DNA of 49,563 nucleotides from Flavobacteriales bacterium (GTDB taxonomy: Bacteria; Bacteroidota; Bacteroidia; Flavobacteriales; Flavobacteriaceae): NCBI GenBank assembly GCA_013205245.1, contig JABMNH010000051.1, forward strand, positions 1-49,563, in the 5' to 3' direction. How positions within the stretch are numbered: position 1 is the stretch's first letter; every line of letters begins with the position of its first letter. Below, one piece after another: positions 8,356-17,455 of this stretch. Under the pieces are notes generated by a model. That model worked only from the letters and a program-made list of their open reading frames with translations, did no database searches and was not told the origin of the DNA. A program made the translations under genes and the position numbers.

Positions 8356-9993
8356 ATGAAATTTTTTAAATCAATTTTTGTTCTGTCAATTGCCATTGCA
8401 TTGACCAGTTGTAGCTCGGTTTCTAAAATACCTGTGCCACAACCATTAAATAATACCGTAACGCTATCGGCTAAAAAAGCACCTTTAACCGAAGATCAAA
8501 AGAAAAATTGGGCACATGCCGATTTAGTAACAGACACCATTCCTGGGATGAGTTTAGACAAAGCCTATAAGTTTTTAGAAGGCAAAAAAAGCACAACCGT
8601 TATTGTTGGTGTGGTAGATTCTGGTGCCGATATTGAGCACGAAGATTTACAAGGAAACGTTTGGACCAATCCAAAAGAAATTGCTGGAAATGGCATTGAT
8701 GATGATAAAAATGGTTTTATTGATGACATCCATGGATGGAATTTTTTAGGAAAAACACTTCATGAAAATATAGAATTAACCCGTTTGCTTAAAAAATTAA
8801 AACCTCGTTTTGATGGTAAAGCAGAAGCTGATATCGCCGAAGCTCACAAAAAAGATTTTGCGCAATACCAAGAAATGAATAAAGTTTTTGAGGCCAAGCA
8901 AAAAGGCTTAACCCCTCAAAAAAAATATATTGATATGATGGTAGATGGTTATAATAGTCTTAAAAAAGCCCTTAATAAAGAAGACTTAAACCAAGCCGAT
9001 TTGGAGGCATTTAAAACTGAAGATGCTGATTTAATATCAGTTAAAAATTTAATTATTAATAACGTATTTAAAAGAGGTGCAGATATTAAAGGACTTATCG
9101 GTTATAAAGATTATTTAGATGGCCAGTTAAATTATTACTATAACTTAGACTTTAATGGTCGCAAGCAAGGTGATAATTACGAAATTAATATTCCTAAAAT
9201 TTATGGTGATGCCCATGTTATTGGCGATAAAAGTATTGAACAACATTCTACCCACGTTTCTGGTATTATTGCTGCCGTAAGAAATAACGGAAAAGGCATG
9301 AATGGCGTAGCTACCAATGTTAAAATAATGGCCGTTAGAACAGTTCCTGAAGGCGATGAATATGATAAAGATGTCGCTAATGGCATTCGTTACGCAGTTG
9401 ACAATGGCGCCAAAGTTATCAATATGAGTTTCGGTAAAGGTTATTCACCACAAAGCCAATGGGTATATGATGCTATAAAATATGCTGCAAGTAAAGATGT
9501 GTTATTAGTTCATGCAGCAGGTAATGATGCTGCCGATAATGATAAAGTTGGAAACTTTCCTAATGATGCACCAGATTGGAAAACTGAAATTTCTGACAAC
9601 CTCATAACTATTGGTGCTATGAGCTCAAACTATGACGAAAAATTGCCTGCTAGTTTTTCTAACTACGGAAAATTAAATGTAGATATTTTTGCACCAGGTG
9701 TTAAAATTTATTCTACCATTCCAAATAACAAATATGAATATTTTAACGGTACTTCTATGGCTTCTCCAGAAGTGGCAGGTATCGCTGCTATAATTCGTTC
9801 ATATTATCCAAAATTAAGCGCTAGCCAAGTAAAACATATCTTGATGAACTCTGGCCTTAAAATTGAAAAAGACGTTTTATTACCTGGTGGTAAAGGCGCT
9901 AAAGTTCCTTTTGCAGATTTATCTGTTACTGGTCGTATTGTAAATGCATATAATGCTGTACGTATGGCAGACCAAATGGTAAACGGTAAATAA
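8356..9993 (+). CDS. Subtilisin-like serine protease, lipoprotein (peptidase S8)
   Basis: A 545-residue protein with a lipoprotein signal peptide (L16-T-S-C19), so it is probably anchored in the cell envelope. The S8 triad is complete: D88 in V-V-D-S-G, H297 in H-S-T-H-V-S-G, S467 in N-G-T-S-M-A-S-P. The oxyanion asparagine lies in A-A-G-N-D. About 209 residues separate Asp from His, far more than the roughly 30 in subtilisin, because of a lysine- and acid-rich helical insertion (about 130-280). There is no C-terminal type IX sorting domain. It is followed by a hairpin terminator. Confidence 0.9.
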   Translation: MKFFKSIFVLSIAIALTSCSSVSKIPVPQPLNNTVTLSAKKAPLTEDQKKNWAHADLVTDTIPGMSLDKAYKFLEGKKSTTVIVGVVDSGADIEHEDLQGNVWTNPKEIAGNGIDDDKNGFIDDIHGWNFLGKTLHENIELTRLLKKLKPRFDGKAEADIAEAHKKDFAQYQEMNKVFEAKQKGLTPQKKYIDMMVDGYNSLKKALNKEDLNQADLEAFKTEDADLISVKNLIINNVFKRGADIKGLIGYKDYLDGQLNYYYNLDFNGRKQGDNYEINIPKIYGDAHVIGDKSIEQHSTHVSGIIAAVRNNGKGMNGVATNVKIMAVRTVPEGDEYDKDVANGIRYAVDNGAKVINMSFGKGYSPQSQWVYDAIKYAASKDVLLVHAAGNDAADNDKVGNFPNDAPDWKTEISDNLITIGAMSSNYDEKLPASFSNYGKLNVDIFAPGVKIYSTIPNNKYEYFNGTSMASPEVAGIAAIIRSYYPKLSASQVKHILMNSGLKIEKDVLLPGGKGAKVPFADLSVTGRIVNAYNAVRMADQMVNGK

Positions 9994-10017
9994 TATTCTG
10001 TTTTTTAACATTTTATT

Positions 10018-10046
10018 AAAGGGTAAATATTTTATATTTACCCTTT
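10018..10046 (+). terminator. Rho-independent terminator after the S8 protease
   Basis: Perfect 12-bp inverted repeat (10018-10029 with 10035-10046) with a 5-base loop followed by CTTT. It sits 24 bases after the protease stop and before the M1 peptidase, so the two genes are probably separate units. Confidence 0.8.
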
Positions 10047-10075
10047 CTTTATTTAATCCAAAAAATAATCCTATC

Positions 10076-11911
10076 ATGAAAAACATCTTTACCCTCATTT
10101 TTACCTTATGTTTAGCTTCGCTTACCCAAGCGCAAAATAATTCGTACTGGCAACAACATGTTAATTACACTATGGATATTGATATGAATGTTGATACGTA
10201 TCAATATGATGGTACGCAAACTTTAGTCTACACCAACAATTCTCCAGATAAATTAGATAAAGTATTTTATCACCTTTTTCTAAATGCTTTTCAGCCGGGT
10301 TCAGAAATGGATATCAGACTTCAAAATGTAGAAGACCCCGACAACAGAATGGTAAATAATTTAGGTACAAAAGAAAAACCCATTTACGAAAGCCGCATTG
10401 CCAATCTCAAACCCGATGAAATTGGATTTATAAAAGTTTTAAGTTTGACTCAAGATGGCAAACCTGTTAATTTTAAAGTAACTGGCACAATACTTAAAGT
10501 GATGCTTAATACAGCTATTGCATCTGGTGCGCAAACAACTTTAAAAATGACTTTCAAGGGACAGTTACCTGTTCAAATTCGCCGAACAGGAAGAAATAAT
10601 GCCGATGGTGTGGCGCTATCTATGACACAATGGTATCCTAAATTGGCCGAATACGATTTTGAAGGTTGGCATGCAGATCCTTATATCGCACGTGAATTTC
10701 ACGGCGTTTGGGGCGATTTTGACGTAACACTTCACATCGATAAAAGCTATACTGTTGGTGGTACTGGTTATTTACAAAATCCGCAAGAAGTGGGTCATGG
10801 CTACGAAAATCCATCCGAAAAGGTAAAAAAACAAAAAGGTAAAAAACTGGCTTGGCATTTTATAGCACCTAATGTTCACGATTTTACTTGGGCTGCAGAT
10901 CCCAATTATATTCACGACACCAAACAAGTGCCAAACGGCGCCACCTTACATTTTTTATATAAAAACGACCCAAAAGTTGTAACCAATTGGAAAACCATGC
11001 AAGATGATGCTGTTAAAACAATGCAATACTATAACAGCACTGTAGGCGCTTACCCGTACAAACAATATTCAATTATTCAAGGTGGCGATGGCGGTATGGA
11101 ATATGCCATGAGCACATTAATTACAGGTGGCGAAAAATTAAATGGTTTAGTGGGTACCATGCGTCACGAAATGGCACACTCTTGGTTTCAATTTGCCTTG
11201 GCAACAAACGAAAGTGAGCATCCTTGGATGGATGAAGGGTTTACCTCATTTATATCGGCTATGGCAGGGAATGCCATGAGCGACAAACCCACCGAAAATC
11301 CGTTTGCTAGAACTTATGGTGGTTATTATTATTTGGTGAAATCTGGAAAACAAGAACCTTTAAGTACACATGGCGATCGTTACAATACCAATATGGCTTA
11401 CAGCATTGCCAGTTATGTTAATGGTCAAATATTTTTATCGCAATTGGGCTATGTTATTGGTTGGGATAATTTAATGCTAACTCTTAAAAATTATTATGCC
11501 AATTGGAAAATGAAACATCCCACACCAAACAGTATTATCCGCGAAGCCGAAAAAACTTCGGGATTGCAATTGGGTTGGTATTTAAACGAGTGGGTAAATA
11601 CAACACACACCATAGATTACGGTATTAAATCGGTTGAAAATAACAGCATTACTTTAGAGCGTATTGGGCAAATGCCAATACCTGTAGATGTGCGTGTCAC
11701 TTTCGTGGATGGCAGTACAGCCGATTTTAACATCCCTTTACGGATGCAATATGGCAACAAACCAACAAGCGCAAAAGTATTAGATGACTGGGCTTGGGCA
11801 TATCCTACCTATACTTTTAAAGTGGATAAAGCTGTTAAGAAAGTTGAAATAGACCCATCTAAATTAATGGCAGATGTGAATCAAAAGGATAATGTGTTAG
11901 AAAAAGATTAA
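10076..11911 (+). CDS. Secreted M1 family metallopeptidase
   Basis: A 611-residue protein with an N-terminal signal peptide ending at about Q-A-Q (residue 20). The zinc motif is H364-E365-M-A-H368 and the third ligand E387 in D-E-G-F, giving the HExxH-x18-E spacing of M1 aminopeptidases. The exopeptidase motif GAMEN is replaced by G-G-M-E-Y just upstream, so N-terminal recognition by the usual glutamate is kept. It probably acts on peptides in the periplasm or outside the cell, next to the S8 protease, as part of peptide scavenging. No type IX sorting domain is seen. Confidence 0.88.
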   Translation: MKNIFTLIFTLCLASLTQAQNNSYWQQHVNYTMDIDMNVDTYQYDGTQTLVYTNNSPDKLDKVFYHLFLNAFQPGSEMDIRLQNVEDPDNRMVNNLGTKEKPIYESRIANLKPDEIGFIKVLSLTQDGKPVNFKVTGTILKVMLNTAIASGAQTTLKMTFKGQLPVQIRRTGRNNADGVALSMTQWYPKLAEYDFEGWHADPYIAREFHGVWGDFDVTLHIDKSYTVGGTGYLQNPQEVGHGYENPSEKVKKQKGKKLAWHFIAPNVHDFTWAADPNYIHDTKQVPNGATLHFLYKNDPKVVTNWKTMQDDAVKTMQYYNSTVGAYPYKQYSIIQGGDGGMEYAMSTLITGGEKLNGLVGTMRHEMAHSWFQFALATNESEHPWMDEGFTSFISAMAGNAMSDKPTENPFARTYGGYYYLVKSGKQEPLSTHGDRYNTNMAYSIASYVNGQIFLSQLGYVIGWDNLMLTLKNYYANWKMKHPTPNSIIREAEKTSGLQLGWYLNEWVNTTHTIDYGIKSVENNSITLERIGQMPIPVDVRVTFVDGSTADFNIPLRMQYGNKPTSAKVLDDWAWAYPTYTFKVDKAVKKVEIDPSKLMADVNQKDNVLEKD

Positions 11912-11920
11912 ACTCTAAAA

Positions 11921-11989
11921 TGTCATATTGAGCGCAGTCGAAATATATTTGAATTCCATTTATAGGTTTCGACTTCGCTCAACCTGACA
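11921..11989. repeat. Intergenic palindromic repeat
   Basis: Two arms, 11921-11943 and 11967-11989, are inverted copies of each other with 3 mismatches in 23 bases. Their core is TGTCA...TTGAGCG...AGTCGAAA. The same core words recur at 13127-13250. It lies between the convergent ends of the M1 peptidase and rfbB and may also fold in both transcripts. Confidence 0.8.
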
Positions 11990-12063
11990 AACTTATTACT
12001 GATTTAAGCGGAGCTCTTAGAAACTTAAACTAATACAGCCACAAGCAAAAGATACTCGCACTA

Positions 12064-13113
12064 TCAGCTATACATCTTTTTATAATAATCTTGGTAAGAA
12101 CCAGAAGTCACATTATCTAACCACTTAGTATTCTCTAAATACCAATCGATGGTTTTAGACAAGCCTTCTTCAAAAGTTACTGATGGATACCAGCCCAAAT
12201 CTTTATTGAGTTTAGTCGCATCAATGGCATAACGGCGGTCGTGACCAGCGCGGTCTTTTACATAGGTAATCAATTTTGCAGAATCTCCTTTGGGTTTTTG
12301 CAATTTCTCATCCATCAATTCGCACAGAATCTTGATTAAATCTAGATTCGTCCATTCGTTAAATCCACCAATATTGTAGGTTTCTCCTAATTCTGATTGG
12401 TGAAAAATAGTATCTATCGCTTTAGCGTGATCATCTACAAAAAGCCAATCGCGGGTGTATTGACCATCGCCATAAACGGGCAAAGCTTTGCCGTTTTGGA
12501 TGTTATTTATAAACAACGGAATCAATTTTTCTGGAAACTGATTGGCGCCATAATTATTTGAACAGTTGCTTATTACAAAAGGCAATCCGTAGGTGTTTCC
12601 AAACGATCTTACCATATGATCTGACGATGCTTTTGAAGCCGCATAAGGCGATTGCGGATCGTATGAAGTTGTTTCTTCAAACAAACCAGTTTTACCCAAC
12701 GATCCATAAACCTCATCAGTGGAAACGTGATAAAACAATTTATCGGTATAATTATCTTGCCATGTATTGCGAAAAGCATTTAATAAATTGGCCGTGCCCA
12801 AAACATTGGTTTCTATAAAAGCATTAGGGTCTTTTATAGACCTATCTACGTGACTTTCGGCAGCCAAATGAATAACAGCATCAAATTGATGGGTTTTAAA
12901 AAGGGTGTTCATTTGATTAATATCTTTGATATCCGCTTTTAAAAATGTGTAATTGGGTGCCTTTTCAATATCTTTTATATTTTCAAGATTCCCAGCGTAG
13001 GTTAAACTATCTAAATTATAAATGTGATAGTCGGGATATTTATTTACAAATAAACGGACTACATGTGAGCCGATGAATCCAGCACCGCCGGTAATTAAGA
13101 TGTTTTTTTTCAT
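12064..13113 (-). CDS. rfbB: dTDP-glucose 4,6-dehydratase
   Basis: A 349-residue short-chain dehydrogenase/reductase. It has the NAD loop G9-G-A-G-F-I-G15, the V-S-T-D-E-V-Y-G motif with the Asp/Glu of RmlB, and the catalytic Y-A-A-S-K. It makes dTDP-4-keto-6-deoxyglucose for surface polysaccharides. The start at 13113 (MKKNILITGG) is chosen because the frame stays open for 19 more codons only by translating the adjacent repeat. It lies downstream of galE and the aminotransferase on the same strand, separated from galE by 172 bp of repeats. No rfbA, rfbC or rfbD is in the window, so the dTDP-sugar product is unknown. Confidence 0.92.
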   Translation of the reverse strand: MKKNILITGGAGFIGSHVVRLFVNKYPDYHIYNLDSLTYAGNLENIKDIEKAPNYTFLKADIKDINQMNTLFKTHQFDAVIHLAAESHVDRSIKDPNAFIETNVLGTANLLNAFRNTWQDNYTDKLFYHVSTDEVYGSLGKTGLFEETTSYDPQSPYAASKASSDHMVRSFGNTYGLPFVISNCSNNYGANQFPEKLIPLFINNIQNGKALPVYGDGQYTRDWLFVDDHAKAIDTIFHQSELGETYNIGGFNEWTNLDLIKILCELMDEKLQKPKGDSAKLITYVKDRAGHDRRYAIDATKLNKDLGWYPSVTFEEGLSKTIDWYLENTKWLDNVTSGSYQDYYKKMYS

Positions 13114-13126
13114 TTTTTTATTTTTA

Positions 13127-13250
13127 GGTCTCGACTGCGCTCGACCTGACAACCATGTTTTTGATGTCACCCTGAGCGTCCCGAAATTTCGGGAGAAGGA
13201 GCTTTATTAATTGATGTTTCGACTCCGCTAAACATGACATTTAGTCTTCG
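13127..13250. repeat. Cluster of dispersed palindromic repeat units
   Basis: Three degenerate units. The first is 13127-13151 (TCGACTGCGCTCGACCTGACA). The second, about 13164-13203, contains a perfect 16-bp palindrome at 13179-13194 (TCCCGAAATTTCGGGA). The third is 13215-13238 (GTTTCGACTCCGC...ACATGACA). The words match the repeat at 11921-11989. The block fills the galE-rfbB gap and explains why it holds no gene. Confidence 0.75.
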
Positions 13251-13285
13251 AACTGTCTTTTTTATTTCTCTTTATTCTATTTTAT

Positions 13286-14296
13286 TTATTCCTGTTTTAA
13301 TTGCCATTCCCATGCAGATGCCAGCGCTTCTTCTAAACTTAAATGAGCTTTCCAACCCAACACTTTATTTGCTTTGGTAGTATCGGCATAAGCTGATGTG
13401 ATATCACCTGCTCGTCTTCCCACAATTTTATAATTCAACTTGGTATTACTGGCTTTTTCAAAAGCTTTTATCACTTCTAAAACCGAACTGCCTTTGCCTG
13501 TCCCTACATTAAAGACTTCAAAAGCATCGTTTTGTTTTTTTGTTATCAATCGCTCAACAGCTTTTACGTGCGCTTTGGCTAAATCTACCACATGAATATA
13601 ATCTCTTACAGCGGTGCCGTCTATAGTTGGATAATCATCGCCAAAAACACTTAATTCTGCACGAATACCTGCGGCAGTTTGAGTAACAAACGGAATTAAA
13701 TTCTGAGGTACACCTAAAGGCAATTCGCCTATGAGCACACTCTTATGAGCACCAATCGGATTAAAATACCGCAAAGCAATAGCTTTTAAAGCTGTTACTT
13801 TTGTAGTGTCGAATAAAATTTCTTCGCCAATTTGTTTGGTGTTGCCATAAGGCGACTCGGCTGGTTTTATTGGTGCAGTTTCGGTAATTGGCAATGCATC
13901 GGCTTGACCGTAAACCGTACAAGAAGAACTAAAAATGATATTTGAACAATTATTTTCTAACATCACTTGTAACAAATTTACCAAGCTCGTTAAATTATTT
14001 TGGTAATATAACAACGGTTTTTCAACGCTCTCACCCACCGCTTTTGAGGCAGCAAAATGAATGACACCAGCAATTTGATGATTCTTAAAAACAGGAGTAA
14101 TGGCTACTTTTTCTTTTAAATCTATATTATAATAGATTGGTTTTTTACCAGTAATAGCGGTTATGCCGTCTAAAACAGACAATCGGGTATTTGACAAATT
14201 GTCAATTATAACCACTTCATAACCTTGTTCTTGTAAAGCTACAACGGTATGTGAACCTATAAACCCTAAACCTCCTGTTACTAAAATAGTATGCAT
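13286..14296 (-). CDS. galE: UDP-glucose 4-epimerase
   Basis: A 336-residue SDR protein with G8-G-L-G-F-I-G14, the serine-rich S-S-S-C-T-V-Y-G strand and catalytic S-P-Y-G-N-T-K, typical in order and length for GalE. It interconverts UDP-glucose and UDP-galactose (or the N-acetyl forms) for LPS or capsule. It starts 6 bp after the DegT-type aminotransferase stop, so those two are an operon. Specificity for acetylated sugars cannot be excluded. Confidence 0.9.
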   Translation of the reverse strand: MHTILVTGGLGFIGSHTVVALQEQGYEVVIIDNLSNTRLSVLDGITAITGKKPIYYNIDLKEKVAITPVFKNHQIAGVIHFAASKAVGESVEKPLLYYQNNLTSLVNLLQVMLENNCSNIIFSSSCTVYGQADALPITETAPIKPAESPYGNTKQIGEEILFDTTKVTALKAIALRYFNPIGAHKSVLIGELPLGVPQNLIPFVTQTAAGIRAELSVFGDDYPTIDGTAVRDYIHVVDLAKAHVKAVERLITKKQNDAFEVFNVGTGKGSSVLEVIKAFEKASNTKLNYKIVGRRAGDITSAYADTTKANKVLGWKAHLSLEEALASAWEWQLKQE

Positions 14297-14302
14297 TAAA
14301 AT

Positions 14303-15436
14303 TTATTTTTTTGTGACAAATTCAATTATTTTATTGGTGATAAACGCTAATTGTTCTTCGTCAAATTCGGTGTGCATCGGCAAAGACAAAACCTGATTTA
14401 TCAATTGGTTGGTCACTTTAAAATCGGCTTCGCTATAACGTTCATCAGCGTAAGCTTTTTGCAAATGCAAAGGCACTGGATAATAAATAGCACACGGAAT
14501 GCCTTGATCTAATAAATACTGATGCAGTGCATTGCGATCTACATTGTGAATTTTTAAAGTGTATTGGTGAAAAACATGTGTTGAAAAATCGCTTATTACA
14601 GGTGTCTCAATATTTTTATAGTCTTTAAAAGCTTCATTATAATACATGGCCGCTTTATATCTGGCATCACAATAAGCATCTAAATTTGGTAACTTAACAT
14701 TCAAAATAGCTGCTTGAATACTGTCTAAACGCGAATTTACACCAACTTCATCATGATAATACCTGGTGTACATCCCGTGATTTACAATGCCAACTAATTT
14801 GTGAGCCAAAGCATCATCATTGGTAAAAATAGCACCGCCATCGCCATAGCAACCTAAATTTTTAGAAGGAAAAAATGATGTTGTGCCAACATCGCCCATA
14901 GTTCCTGCTTTTTTAACAGTGCCATCTGCAAAGGTATAATCGGCACCAATAGCTTGGGCTGTATCTTCAATAACATATAAATTATGCGCCTTGGCAACTT
15001 CTAAAACGGCATCCATATTAGCACATTGCCCAAATAAATGAACGGGCACAATAGCCTTAGTTTTTGGTGTAATGGCTTTTTTAAGTGCATCGATATCCAT
15101 ATTAAAAGTAGCGGCTTCTACATCAACCAAAACAGGTGTGAGTTTTAAAAGTGCAATAACTTCTACAGTAGCTGCGAAAGTAAAATCGGCAGTAATAACC
15201 TCATCGCCTTGCTCTAAACCCAAACCCATCATCGCAATTTGAAGCGCATCGGTGCCGTTGGCACACGGAATGACGTGTTTTACGCCTAAATACTTTTCTA
15301 AATTGGTTTGAAATGCTTTAACGCTAGGGCCGTTTATATAAGCCGAAGATTCTAGCACTTCTTGTATGGCCACATCTATTTCTGGCTTTATTTTTTGGTA
15401 TTGACTCTGTAAGTCAACCATTTGTAATTTTTTCAT
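14303..15436 (-). CDS. DegT/DnrJ/EryC1/StrS sugar aminotransferase
   Basis: A 377-residue PLP-dependent sugar aminotransferase. The PLP aspartate is in V-I-E-D-T-A-Q-A, and the lysine that forms the Schiff base is in F-F-P-S-K-N-L-G. The N-terminal M-V-D-L-Q-S-Q-Y and the loop A-N-G-T-D-A-L are typical. It transfers an amino group to a nucleotide-linked keto sugar for surface glycans. The start at 15436 (MKKLQMVDL) is preferred to an upstream ATG at 15508, which would add 24 atypical residues and run almost into divergent waaA (start 15515). Sugar and carrier are unknown. Confidence 0.87.
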   Translation of the reverse strand: MKKLQMVDLQSQYQKIKPEIDVAIQEVLESSAYINGPSVKAFQTNLEKYLGVKHVIPCANGTDALQIAMMGLGLEQGDEVITADFTFAATVEVIALLKLTPVLVDVEAATFNMDIDALKKAITPKTKAIVPVHLFGQCANMDAVLEVAKAHNLYVIEDTAQAIGADYTFADGTVKKAGTMGDVGTTSFFPSKNLGCYGDGGAIFTNDDALAHKLVGIVNHGMYTRYYHDEVGVNSRLDSIQAAILNVKLPNLDAYCDARYKAAMYYNEAFKDYKNIETPVISDFSTHVFHQYTLKIHNVDRNALHQYLLDQGIPCAIYYPVPLHLQKAYADERYSEADFKVTNQLINQVLSLPMHTEFDEEQLAFITNKIIEFVTKK

Positions 15437-15514
15437 AAACTGATTTATAAGATGCCACAAATTTAATAAATATTTGTGTCTAACAGCGTTAAATCCGTAT
15501 TTTAGCAAACGTAT

Positions 15515-16753
15515 ATGAGCCTACTTTATAACATATTAATTTATATCTCTTTTTTGGGAATTAAATTATTAGCTTTATTTGATAAAAAGCTAGATGTCTT
15601 TGTAAAAGGCAGGAAACATATTTTTGAAGATTTAAAATCTAATCTATCTGACAAAGACAATGTCATTTGGTTTCACAGTGCTTCGTTAGGTGAATTTGAG
15701 CAAGGTATTCCTATTATCGAAAAGTTAAAATCCGATTATCCAACATATAAAATTTTAGTAACTTTTTTTTCGCCTTCTGGATATGAAGTGCGCAAAAATT
15801 ATCCGCTTGCAGATTGTGTGACCTATTTACCTTTTGATACCAAAAGAAATGCGCGAAAATTTATTGATTCGGTAAATCCGAAATTGGCCATTTTTATTAA
15901 ATATGAATTTTGGCCAAACTTTTTAAAGCTTTTAAAACAACACCAAATTCCAACACTTTTGGTTTCGGGAATTTTCAGGAAAGATCAATTGTTTTTTAAA
16001 GGATACGGTGGTTTTTACAGAAAAGCACTAAAAACATTTGATCACTTTTTTGTTCAAAATAAGGTGTCAAAAGAATTACTAAACAGCATCGGATTTCAAA
16101 ATGTGAGCCTTAGCGGCGACAGCAGATTCGACCGTGTTTACAGCATCACAAAGCAACCTAAAAAGCTTGATTTTATTGATGCTTTTACCAAAGATAAAAT
16201 CACTTTAGTGGCAGGAAGCACTTGGCCTGATGATGAAGCTATTTTATTGAATTACATCAACAATTCTTCATCAGATAATGAGAAATTTATTATTGCACCC
16301 CATAACATCCACGAAAGTGAAATTCAACAATTAATACAATCTTGTAATAAACAGATTTGCCGCTATTCTGACCCTAAAAAAAATAACACTGCCCAAGTTT
16401 TAATTATAGATTCTATTGGTTTGTTAACGGCCATTTATGGGTATGCAAGCATGGCTTATGTGGGAGGCGGATTTAATAAAAGTGGTATTCATAATATTTT
16501 AGAACCTGCTACTTATGGTTTGCCAATAATTATTGGCCCAAATTACGAGAAATTTAATGAGGCTGTAGCATTGGTCAATTTAAAAGGCTGTGTAAGTATT
16601 AAAAACAACAAATCATTTAATGCTATTTTTACTTCTCTAACTACCGATTTAGAACTAAGAAAACAAAAAGGCCAGATAACCAAAGACTATATTATAGATA
16701 ACATTGGTGCTACTGATATTATTCATAATTTTGTACGCAAACTATTATCCTAG
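15515..16753 (+). CDS. waaA: 3-deoxy-D-manno-octulosonic acid transferase
   Basis: A 412-residue GT30 protein with an N-terminal membrane anchor (about 5-22), the catalytic loop S-A-S-L-G-E60-F-E, the C-terminal P-H-N-I-H-E-S-E, and the donor-binding G-G-G-F-x-K-S-G-I-H-N-I-L-E-P. It adds Kdo to lipid A precursor at the inner membrane, so the organism makes Kdo-type LPS. It is divergent from the aminotransferase-galE unit, which also serves the surface glycan. The Crp/Fnr gene starts 5 bp downstream and could be cotranscribed. Confidence 0.93.
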   Translation: MSLLYNILIYISFLGIKLLALFDKKLDVFVKGRKHIFEDLKSNLSDKDNVIWFHSASLGEFEQGIPIIEKLKSDYPTYKILVTFFSPSGYEVRKNYPLADCVTYLPFDTKRNARKFIDSVNPKLAIFIKYEFWPNFLKLLKQHQIPTLLVSGIFRKDQLFFKGYGGFYRKALKTFDHFFVQNKVSKELLNSIGFQNVSLSGDSRFDRVYSITKQPKKLDFIDAFTKDKITLVAGSTWPDDEAILLNYINNSSSDNEKFIIAPHNIHESEIQQLIQSCNKQICRYSDPKKNNTAQVLIIDSIGLLTAIYGYASMAYVGGGFNKSGIHNILEPATYGLPIIIGPNYEKFNEAVALVNLKGCVSIKNNKSFNAIFTSLTTDLELRKQKGQITKDYIIDNIGATDIIHNFVRKLLS

Positions 16754-16758
16754 AAAAA

Positions 16759-17391
16759 ATGAGAGAAAAATTATACGATTATTACAATGTTATTTTCGAA
16801 AAAGAACTCATTGAAGAAATTATTAAGTTCGGAACTTTTAAAGCTTTAAAAAAAGGGGAATTACTTATTGATATAAATCAAGAGATAACAGACATACCGC
16901 TTCTTTTGAATGGCGCTATAAAAATTGTGAGAGAAAATGCGCAAGGCGAAGAATTATTGCTTTATTTTCTTGAACGTGGCGATACTTGTGCCATTTCTTT
17001 TAACAACTGTATTCGCCGTAAAAAAAGTCTTGTAAGAGGTGTTGTAGAAAAAGATTGCGAAGTTATTTTCTTACCCATTTCTAAGTTAGACGAATGGTTG
17101 TCTAAATATAAAACATGGCGCGAATTTGTGATAGATAGCTATAATATTAGGCTCAACGAAATGATTGAAGCTATTGATACACTTGCCTTTATGAACATGG
17201 ATGAGCGCTTGTATAAATACCTTAAAGATAAGGTGCAAATTATGAGAGACACAACTTTAAATACAACACATTTAGAAATTTCACAAGAACTAAACACCTC
17301 AAGAGTTGTTATATCAAGACTCTTAAAACAACTCGAAAAACGCGGCAAAATAAAACTCCATCGCAATCAGATTGATGTATTAGATTTTTAA
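16759..17391 (+). CDS. Crp/Fnr family transcriptional regulator
   Basis: A 210-residue protein: cyclic-nucleotide-binding-like beta-barrel (about 20-115), a long dimer helix (about 120-150) and a winged helix-turn-helix (about 168-205, with E-L-N-T-S-R-V-V-I-S-R-L-L-K). It lacks the FNR-type N-terminal cysteine cluster. The ligand pocket does not show the cAMP-binding R-S/T pattern of Crp. Cysteines C77, C84 and C100 lie in the barrel, with C77 and C84 spaced by six residues. It stands directly before the YeeE/YedE pair, moco genes and a CstB-like enzyme, so it may control sulfur or persulfide genes. That role is inferred from context only. Confidence 0.85.
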   Translation: MREKLYDYYNVIFEKELIEEIIKFGTFKALKKGELLIDINQEITDIPLLLNGAIKIVRENAQGEELLLYFLERGDTCAISFNNCIRRKKSLVRGVVEKDCEVIFLPISKLDEWLSKYKTWREFVIDSYNIRLNEMIEAIDTLAFMNMDERLYKYLKDKVQIMRDTTLNTTHLEISQELNTSRVVISRLLKQLEKRGKIKLHRNQIDVLDF

Positions 17392-17455
17392 AGGCTCAAT
17401 ATTGTTAAACTCTTTAAAAATTATAAATATCTTTACCCTCTAACAAACTAAAAAA

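Noticed and set aside
11912-12063. Possible gene in the gap between the M1 peptidase and rfbB
   Set aside because: No sensible reading frame; the stretch is filled by the inverted-repeat element.
15437-15508. Longer N-terminus for the DegT-type aminotransferase
   Set aside because: The 24 extra residues do not resemble the family and would leave only 6 bp to divergent waaA.
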